Shown here in pieces: positions 6,834 to 12,301 of a stretch of DNA of 12,301 bases. Source of the DNA: Bacteroidales bacterium UBA1628 (GTDB lineage Bacteria > Bacteroidota > Bacteroidia > Bacteroidales > UBA932). How positions within the stretch are numbered: the stretch's first letter is position 1; every line of letters starts with the position of its first letter. The notes under the pieces were generated by a model. That model saw nothing but the letters and a program-made list of their open reading frames with translations. It was not told the origin of the DNA and searched no databases. The DNA lies in assembly GCA_002321335.1 (NCBI GenBank), contig DCMG01000149.1, positions 403 through 12,703 of the forward strand, in the 5' to 3' direction. A program made the position numbers and the translations under genes.

Positions 6834-9800
6834 ATGAAAAAGAATCGCACTTACAAAGTAAACGCCTTTCTGATGATGATGCTTGCGGGCTCACTGTCTT
6901 TCAGTGCCGCCGCTGCCGTCAGTGAGTCAGGTTTACTGCCCGCGGCGGCCGCTCAGCAGCAGCCCGTCAAGGGAACGATCGTCGATGTCAACGGCAACCC
7001 GATTCCGGGAGCAAGCGTGATGATTCCTGGCACAACGACAGGAACCGTCACCCTGGTTGACGGAACATTCTCACTCAACGTCGCCGAAGGCACCACCGTC
7101 GAAGTCGGCTGCCTCGGCTACACTTCCGTAAAGATCAACGCCAAGAACGGCATGAAGGTCGTACTCCACGAGGATAGCGAATATCTTGACGAGGTTGTCG
7201 TTGTCGGTTTCGGTACACAGAAGAAAGTCAACATGACCGGAGCTGTGGCAGCGGTTGACGTTGACAAGACATTCGGAAGCAAGCCTATCACGGATGTGTC
7301 CAAAGGTCTCCAAGGCGTTGTCCCTGGCCTCAACATCACATACACGTCAAATGACATGGGCACGACTCCTACCATGAAGATTCGCGGAACCGGCTCCATC
7401 AATGGCGACAACACTCCGCTCATTCTCCTCGATGGTGTGGAAGTTCCTGACCTGTCATTCGTCAACCCTGACAACATCAAGAGCATATCTGTTCTCAAGG
7501 ATGCCGCCTCAGCCTCTATCTACGGATCACGAGCCGCCTGGGGTGTCGTCCTCATCACTTCCAAGGATGGTTCAGCGGTAAAAGACAAGGTCTCCATCAC
7601 ATATTCAAACAATTTCTCATGGAACCAGCCAATCGGTCTGCCTAAGTACATCACAGACAAGGAAGGCATCCTCGCTCAGCTCGAGGAAGGCATCCTCGCT
7701 CAGAAGAACACCGACGGAAAGGACATCGAGGCGTTCGGTATGTACTACAACAAAATGGCTCCGGGAATCACCAAATGGTTTGACAATTACAGCGGCAACC
7801 TCGACAATCCTGTGTACACATACGGAGAGGATTGGGAGATCATCGGCGGCACACCTTACTATTACAGGGTTTCCGACCCGAACAAGGAGATGTTCAAAAC
7901 ATCATTCTCGCAGACTCATAATCTGAGCATAAACGGCAACACCGGAAAGACCAACTACAACATAGGCCTCGGCTACACCAAAAATGAGGGCAACCTCAAA
8001 GCCGCGAAGAAGAATGACATCGAGCGTTACAATGTCAACATTTCCACAAACAGCCAGATCAAGGATTGGCTCAACATCGGAACCAAGCTCATGTACGTGG
8101 AAAAGGAATTCGAGTACCCTAACGGCTACGAGACCAGCAACGGCACCTCGAATATGCTTTATTACGTCATGCGTTTCCCTACATTCTTCCCGTTCGGCAT
8201 CTCAGACGGCAGCAAGCTGCCGGACGGCACTTACGCAAGCGCAAAGGCCGCGACCGGAGAAGGTCTGTATTTCCGTCACGGAAACGGATATCTGGCCAAC
8301 AGGGATGTCTGCTCATCCAACGACCAGTATCTTTCCCTTGGCGGAAACATCAGAATCAACATCGCCCCAGGTCTGTCTTTCTACGGAGACTACACACGCG
8401 GCCGCTACAACTATGAGAACAGGAGCATTCAGACTCCATTCTCTGTCGCCAACTGGTCATTCCCGTCAAAGTACACATTCTCGACCGATAACATGAGCCG
8501 TGCGTTCGTCAGCAAAGTGATGAACACCTACAACGCCTACTTCGACTACATATTCAGCATCCGTGAATCCCACAACTTCGCTTTGAAGCTCGGTGCGAAC
8601 GCTGAGGATTTCAAGTATGACAATCAGTCAATCTCCGTCAATGGTGTGATGTACCCTGACCTTCCTACCCTGAACCTTACCGAAAAGAACAAGGAGGCGA
8701 CAGTCAATGAAGCTCTCAGGCACAGAGCCACCGCCGGTTTCTTCGGAAGGATCAACTACAATTACAAAGAGAAATATCTTCTGGAACTGAATGGACGTTA
8801 CGACGGATCCTCATCATTCCGTCCAGGAAAACAGTGGGCTTTCTTCTCTTCAGCTTCGGCAGGTTACAGAATCTCTGAGGAGAATTTCTGGCAGAACATC
8901 AAGCCTTATGTTCCTTCCCTGAAACTCAGAGGATCTTACGGCTCTGTCGGAAACCAGGCTCTTGCCTCCTTCTATCCGTACATCCCTCTTATGGCTTCCG
9001 AGACAGTCAACTGGATCGGCACCGACCTCAACAAGAAAACCTCGGCTGAGACTCCTGACGCCATCAATGCGGACATGACGTGGGAAAAGATCCGCACATT
9101 GGATTTCGGATTTGACGCCGGATTCCTCAACAATGATCTGAACGTCACTTTCGACTGGTATGTCAGAAGGAACATTGGCATGCTTGTCGCCGGAAACGAA
9201 ATCGTCCGCTACGCTGGTATCGCCACCGCCCCTCTTGAGAACGGTGGTAACCTCAAGACAACGGGATGGGAACTTCAGATCGACTACAACCACGCTTTCA
9301 GCAAGGACTTCGCAGTCTACGGAACATTCACGATGGCTGATTCCCGTTCCGAAATCACAAAATGGAACAACACGACCGGGGCTCTCCAGAGTTGGTATGA
9401 AGGCAAGCAGCTTGGTGAAATCTGGGGATTCGAGACCGACAGGTACTTCAACTCTTCCGATCTGAACTCAGACGGTACCCTTAAGGAAGGAATTCCTGAC
9501 CAGGCGTATCTGCAGAACGGCTCGTTCCGTTTCGGAGCCGGCGACATCAAGTACAAGGATCTGGACGGCAATGGCAAGATCGACAGCGGCAAGGGAACAA
9601 TTGACGATCACGGAGATCTCAAGCGCATCGGAAACGCCCTTCCAAGATATGAGTACTCACTCCGTCTTGGCGCGATGTTCAAAGGCTTCGATTTCGAGAT
9701 TCTCTTCCAGGGTGTAGGCAAACGTGATATGTGGACAAACTCTTCTCTCTTCATCCCTCACGCCGCAGGCGCCCAGATGAACATTTTCGAGAATCAGCTT

Positions 9801-10202
9801 GACTACTGGACAGAGGACAATCAGAACGCCAGATTCCCGCGTCCTTATGTCAACGGATCCCTCGGCTCACTTTCTGGACTTCCCGGGAACTCCGGCATCA
9901 ACAACTATGCGCCTCAGACCAAGTACCTCAACAATCTGGCCTACCTGAGAGTCAAGAACCTGACCTTCGGATACACGATTCCTCAGAACATAACCAGAAA
10001 ACTTTATGTAGAGAAACTCCGTGTTTACTTCAGCGCGCAGAACCTGCTTACATTCGATCACATTGACGGAATCATGGATCCAGAGGCTACCGGCGGAACC
10101 ACTGCTGCCAGCCAGTACAAGAATGGCATCGACCTTAACTACGCCGGCCGTACAATGCCTTTCAACCGTCAGTGGAGCTGTGGTGTTCAAATAACATTCT
10201 AA
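6834..10202 (+). CDS. SusC/RagA-family TonB-linked outer-membrane transporter
   Basis: A 1122-residue TonB-dependent transporter that, with its SusD partner, imports a ligand (usually an oligosaccharide) across the outer membrane. Order of parts: signal sequence (1 to about 40, ending AAAA|QQQ); carboxypeptidase-regulatory-like domain (46-112, VKGTIVDVNGNPIPGASV and GTFSLNV); TonB box LDEVVVVGFG (118-127); plug (about 133-245, with TMKIRGTGSIN and NTPLILLDGVEVP at 193-205); then the barrel, closing with RQWSCGVQITF. There is no N-terminal secretin/STN domain, which argues against ECF-sigma/anti-sigma control. DLDGNGKID (909-917) is an EF-hand-like Ca-binding loop often seen in this family. 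Length and architecture look intact. A 24-bp tandem duplication lies near residues 277-290. The signal region is long, with a second Ala cluster at 25-28. The leader has no Shine-Dalgarno close to the ATG. The specific glycan cannot be inferred; no enzymes follow on this strand. Confidence 0.96.
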   Translation: MKKNRTYKVNAFLMMMLAGSLSFSAAAAVSESGLLPAAAAQQQPVKGTIVDVNGNPIPGASVMIPGTTTGTVTLVDGTFSLNVAEGTTVEVGCLGYTSVKINAKNGMKVVLHEDSEYLDEVVVVGFGTQKKVNMTGAVAAVDVDKTFGSKPITDVSKGLQGVVPGLNITYTSNDMGTTPTMKIRGTGSINGDNTPLILLDGVEVPDLSFVNPDNIKSISVLKDAASASIYGSRAAWGVVLITSKDGSAVKDKVSITYSNNFSWNQPIGLPKYITDKEGILAQLEEGILAQKNTDGKDIEAFGMYYNKMAPGITKWFDNYSGNLDNPVYTYGEDWEIIGGTPYYYRVSDPNKEMFKTSFSQTHNLSINGNTGKTNYNIGLGYTKNEGNLKAAKKNDIERYNVNISTNSQIKDWLNIGTKLMYVEKEFEYPNGYETSNGTSNMLYYVMRFPTFFPFGISDGSKLPDGTYASAKAATGEGLYFRHGNGYLANRDVCSSNDQYLSLGGNIRINIAPGLSFYGDYTRGRYNYENRSIQTPFSVANWSFPSKYTFSTDNMSRAFVSKVMNTYNAYFDYIFSIRESHNFALKLGANAEDFKYDNQSISVNGVMYPDLPTLNLTEKNKEATVNEALRHRATAGFFGRINYNYKEKYLLELNGRYDGSSSFRPGKQWAFFSSASAGYRISEENFWQNIKPYVPSLKLRGSYGSVGNQALASFYPYIPLMASETVNWIGTDLNKKTSAETPDAINADMTWEKIRTLDFGFDAGFLNNDLNVTFDWYVRRNIGMLVAGNEIVRYAGIATAPLENGGNLKTTGWELQIDYNHAFSKDFAVYGTFTMADSRSEITKWNNTTGALQSWYEGKQLGEIWGFETDRYFNSSDLNSDGTLKEGIPDQAYLQNGSFRFGAGDIKYKDLDGNGKIDSGKGTIDDHGDLKRIGNALPRYEYSLRLGAMFKGFDFEILFQGVGKRDMWTNSSLFIPHAAGAQMNIFENQLDYWTEDNQNARFPRPYVNGSLGSLSGLPGNSGINNYAPQTKYLNNLAYLRVKNLTFGYTIPQNITRKLYVEKLRVYFSAQNLLTFDHIDGIMDPEATGGTTAASQYKNGIDLNYAGRTMPFNRQWSCGVQITF
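7661..7703 (+). repeat. 24-bp tandem duplication inside the susC-like gene
   Basis: The 19-nt string GGAAGGCATCCTCGCTCAG occurs at 7661-7679 and again at 7685-7703, period 24 bp, so the reading frame is kept. The protein reads EGILAQ-LE-EGILAQ at residues 277-290. Identity at silent positions points to a recent duplication by slippage. It lies just after the plug, in the first barrel region. Confidence 0.85.
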
Positions 10203-10203
10203 T

Positions 10204-12018
10204 ATGAAAATGATTGATTATATGAAAAAGACATTATACTCGTTCGCACTGATCGCCATTGCTGCGATAGGTTTGAGCGGCTGCTCAGACTACCTGAACA
10301 AAATGCCGCTTGACAGCAACTCAGATGCGACCAACTGGACTTCAGAAGCGTCCATCAAGACTTTCTCTTGGAAGTTCTACAGTTATTTGAGTTCAATGAG
10401 CTACGGCAGTGGCTGGACAAAGGGCCAATACCACTCTGAAGGGCTTACCGATGATTATGCAAGCGCCACATTCACTGAATTCACCAAGAATATTCCGAAC
10501 TCATCAAGTTCTTGGAACACTCCTTACGATCGAATCCGTGAGGCAAATATCCTTCTTAACCGGATCGATCAGGTTCCAGGGCTGACAGAGACTGTCAGCA
10601 ATCATTGGAAAGGAGTGGCAAGGTTCTTCCGCGCCCTGTATCATTTCGAGCTTGTAAAGACCTACGGAGACGTTGTGTGGGTAGACAGCGAGGTTGACTT
10701 CACAAAAGAGGAGAACAGAATGCGCACCCGCGACTCCAGGACATCGGTGATGGACAACGTTGTGGCCGACCTTGAGTTTGCTATGGACAACTGCTACGAT
10801 CCATCAAAGGCCGATGCAAACACGGTAAACAATATGGTTGCCGCAGCGTTGTTGTCAAGAGTCGCTCTTTATGAAGCCGCTTGGGAGAAATACCATAACG
10901 TTTCCGGCGGACATCCAGACCAGTTCTATGCAAAGGCTAAATCCGCCGCCGCGAAGGTCATTGACAGTGGAAAATATGAAGTCACCGACAACTACAAAGG
11001 CATGTACACTTCACTTTCACTTACCGGCAGCAAAGAGGTTCTTCTTTACAAGATCTACACAATAGCCAACATCAACGGAGGCAAGGTTACCCTTGGACAC
11101 TCTCAATACGGCTACCTCGTAGCCTCAACCCCTACATGGGGATTGACCAAGAGCGCTGTCGAGAATTATGCGATGTCAAATGGTCTTCCTGTACATATGG
11201 TGCCGTCTTACAACGACAAGACGATGGAAGGCGTGTTCGGCAACAGGGACAAGCGTCTGACCGAAACAGTCTGCAAGGATGTTCTTCCAGTCATCGGCAT
11301 GACATATTCAGAAGGCATCAACTCAACAACCGGCTACTGGACCTGGAAGTTTGTTGACTGGTCAAAGAAATCCGAATATGAAGGTAAAGGAACTTGGAAT
11401 GGCCCTTCGAATGACACAGACGGTCCTATCTTCCAATACTCCGAGGTTCTTGAGAACTATGCCGAGGCTTGCGCCGAACTTGGCGAGATAAGCCAGGCCG
11501 ACCTTGACAAGTCCGTCAACCTCCTTAGAACAAAGCACGGTGGAATTCCTGCCCTGACCTTGGTCGGGACAACCGGATGCTCTGTCAATGGAACAGTGAT
11601 CACGAAAGACCCTAAGGACGCTTCAGCGAATATCCTTCTTCAGGAACTCCGTCGTGACCGTCGCAGCGAGCTTATGGCAGACGGATTCCGCAACGCCGAT
11701 CTTATGCGTTGGGCTCTGGGAAAGAATCTCGACACAAAACTTAATCCAGATGGTTATGTCGGCGCATCCAAAGAAATCCTGGAGGCTTACAGCAAGACCG
11801 TCAAACTGCCTGTTGTTGATAATAAACAGACAACTTGGGATGATGTCGAGAAATCAAACTTCTTCGTGAACGGCTACAAGTCACCTTACAACACCACTGC
11901 CTCCACAGGCACAGGAGCCAAGGTTGACAGAGTCTGGGACGACAAGTACTATCTTGAGCCTATCCCAGCCGGTCAGAGACTTCTTGACGAGAATCTCTCG
12001 CAGAATCCTGGCTGGTAA
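10204..12018 (+). CDS. SusD/RagB-family outer-membrane lipoprotein
   Basis: The 604-residue partner of the preceding transporter, forming the surface lid that captures ligand over the SusC barrel. It has a lipoprotein signal: MKKTLYSFALIAIAAIGLSG|C with Cys27 counted from the first ATG. Starting at the third in-frame ATG (10222) gives the most usual 20-residue signal, so the exact start among 10204, 10210 and 10222 is open. Asp follows at +3 (CSDYL), which fits Bacteroidota surface-export signals. Family marks include YDRIREANILLNRID (108-122), the TPR-type block FFRALYHFELVKTYGDV (141-157), RRSELMADGFRNADLMRW (486-503) and the C-terminal PIPAGQRLLDENLSQNPGW. Only one base separates it from the SusC-like stop codon (TAA-T-ATG), implying coupled translation. 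A strong terminator follows 24 bp after its stop, so the unit ends here. At 604 residues it is somewhat long for SusD, within the family range. Ligand unknown. Confidence 0.95.
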   Translation: MKMIDYMKKTLYSFALIAIAAIGLSGCSDYLNKMPLDSNSDATNWTSEASIKTFSWKFYSYLSSMSYGSGWTKGQYHSEGLTDDYASATFTEFTKNIPNSSSSWNTPYDRIREANILLNRIDQVPGLTETVSNHWKGVARFFRALYHFELVKTYGDVVWVDSEVDFTKEENRMRTRDSRTSVMDNVVADLEFAMDNCYDPSKADANTVNNMVAAALLSRVALYEAAWEKYHNVSGGHPDQFYAKAKSAAAKVIDSGKYEVTDNYKGMYTSLSLTGSKEVLLYKIYTIANINGGKVTLGHSQYGYLVASTPTWGLTKSAVENYAMSNGLPVHMVPSYNDKTMEGVFGNRDKRLTETVCKDVLPVIGMTYSEGINSTTGYWTWKFVDWSKKSEYEGKGTWNGPSNDTDGPIFQYSEVLENYAEACAELGEISQADLDKSVNLLRTKHGGIPALTLVGTTGCSVNGTVITKDPKDASANILLQELRRDRRSELMADGFRNADLMRWALGKNLDTKLNPDGYVGASKEILEAYSKTVKLPVVDNKQTTWDDVEKSNFFVNGYKSPYNTTASTGTGAKVDRVWDDKYYLEPIPAGQRLLDENLSQNPGW

Positions 12019-12042
12019 CAGACACCTGAATCCAGTTATAGC

Positions 12043-12080
12043 AAGCGTGGCCGGACAAGTTCGGCCACGCTTTATTTTCA
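12043..12080 (+). terminator. Intrinsic terminator of the susC/susD-like unit
   Basis: An 11-bp perfect stem pairs AAGCGTGGCCG (12043-12053) with CGGCCACGCTT (12062-12072) around an 8-nt loop and runs into a T-rich tail (TTTATTTT). It sits 24 bp after the susD-like stop. On the opposite strand the stem is followed by TGCTATAAC rather than a T-run, so it should act mainly on plus-strand transcription. Confidence 0.92.
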
Positions 12081-12092
12081 TGAATCAGCAGT

Positions 12093-12147
12093 ATCTAAGA
12101 GAAGACTACGAACGGAGCGGTTAAATACCGTGATGCCCATCTTAGAT
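12093..12147. repeat. Inverted repeat between convergent units
   Basis: ATCTAAGA (12093-12100) and TCTTAGAT (12140-12147) are perfect inverted repeats with 39 bp between them. The spacer itself holds CGGT...ACCG (12118-12130). The element lies just beyond the stop of the minus-strand Rpn-family gene and could be its weak, T-poor 3' structure. An 8-bp match over this distance could also be chance. Confidence 0.3.
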
Positions 12148-12152
12148 GAAAA

Positions 12153-12301
12153 CTATCCCTGCGAAAGTGACTTTATCCGTTCAATCGACAGCCCGGCGAC
12201 CTGAGCTATCTGCTCAACAGGCATGCCAAGTGTCAGCAAAGACTTGGCTACGTCTATCATGGCGGCATCGCGCCCTTCTGCTCTGCCCTCGGCTTTTCCT
12301 T
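12153..12301 (-). CDS. Rpn-family recombination-promoting nuclease, C-terminal fragment (5' end outside window)
   Basis: Reading the minus strand from the window edge gives 48 codons and a TAG stop. The fragment begins GKAEGRAEGRDAAM and continues DVAKSLLTLGMPVEQIAQV with AGLSIERIKSL near the end. A charged EGxAEGRxEG repeat followed by an amphipathic (A)KxLLxxGxPxEQIAxxxGLSxExI segment is the characteristic C-terminal tail of the PD-(D/E)XK nuclease/putative transposase family related to Escherichia coli RpnA, common in Bacteroidales. The catalytic domain is off the window, so activity cannot be judged. Such proteins are about 280-320 residues, so this is roughly the last sixth. It converges on the susD-like gene; the preceding terminator separates the two units. 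Confidence 0.8.
   Translation of the reverse strand, partial: GKAEGRAEGRDAAMIDVAKSLLTLGMPVEQIAQVAGLSIERIKSLSQG

Noticed and set aside
7984..8496. Alternate-frame open frame (170 codons) within the susC-like gene
   Set aside because: It overlaps the barrel of a clearly intact transporter and has a low-complexity Ser/Thr/Arg composition.
11924..12124. Short plus-strand open frame spanning the end of the susD-like gene and the terminator
   Set aside because: It runs straight through a strong intrinsic terminator and overlaps the conserved SusD C-terminus.
1..12301. CRISPR arrays, tRNA or rRNA genes, insertion sequences
   Set aside because: No regularly spaced repeats, no tRNA-like cloverleaf, and no transposase or terminal repeats were seen; the only mobile-linked item is the partial Rpn-family gene.

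Overview
The window is chromosomal DNA from a member of the Bacteroidota, most probably order Bacteroidales. The evidence is a complete SusC/SusD pair, a GH78 alpha-L-rhamnosidase with a Sec signal, a GSCFA-domain protein, the C-terminus of a large outer-membrane beta-barrel protein, and promoters of the TTTG / TAnnTTTG type used by the Bacteroidota primary sigma factor. Start codons lack good Shine-Dalgarno sequences and sit in A/T-rich leaders, as usual in this phylum. GC is moderate and the preferred codons end in C or G. I cannot name a genus.

Layout. (1) 1-355, plus strand: 3' end of an outer-membrane beta-barrel gene. (2) 358-5705, minus strand: a tight three-gene unit, transcribed in the order beta-barrel protein of unknown function, calcineurin-type 5'-nucleotidase/cyclic phosphodiesterase lipoprotein, then secreted GH78 rhamnosidase. 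The gaps are 3 and 17 bp. It meets gene 1 tail to tail with only 2 bp between stop codons. (3) 5706-5779: a compact divergent promoter region built on an imperfect 30-bp palindrome, each arm of which is the -7 box for one direction. (4) 5780-6652, plus strand: GSCFA-domain protein, apparently with almost no mRNA leader. (5) 6653-6833: a strong consensus Bacteroidota promoter followed by a stem-loop at the predicted 5' end of the susC-like mRNA. (6) 6834-12018, plus strand: a susC-like/susD-like pair, one nucleotide apart, closed by a strong intrinsic terminator at 12043-12080. (7) 12153-12301, minus strand: the C-terminal 48 residues of an Rpn-family (PD-(D/E)XK) nuclease running off the window.

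How the parts may work together. SusC/SusD-like proteins form a TonB-dependent glycan or peptide importer in the outer membrane, and the rhamnosidase would trim terminal L-rhamnose from imported oligosaccharides or glycosides in the periplasm. The rhamnosidase is on the opposite strand under another promoter, and the SusCD unit has no enzyme, surface glycan-binding protein or regulator within the window. A shared substrate is therefore possible but not shown. The nucleotidase lipoprotein next to a beta-barrel suggests envelope phosphate or nucleoside scavenging.

I found no complete defence, mobile or CRISPR system. The least expected signals are at the DNA level: a roughly six-fold excess of the hexamer GAATAT/ATATTC (34 loci counted by eye), the palindromic divergent promoter, and the 5'-terminal hairpin of the susC-like leader.
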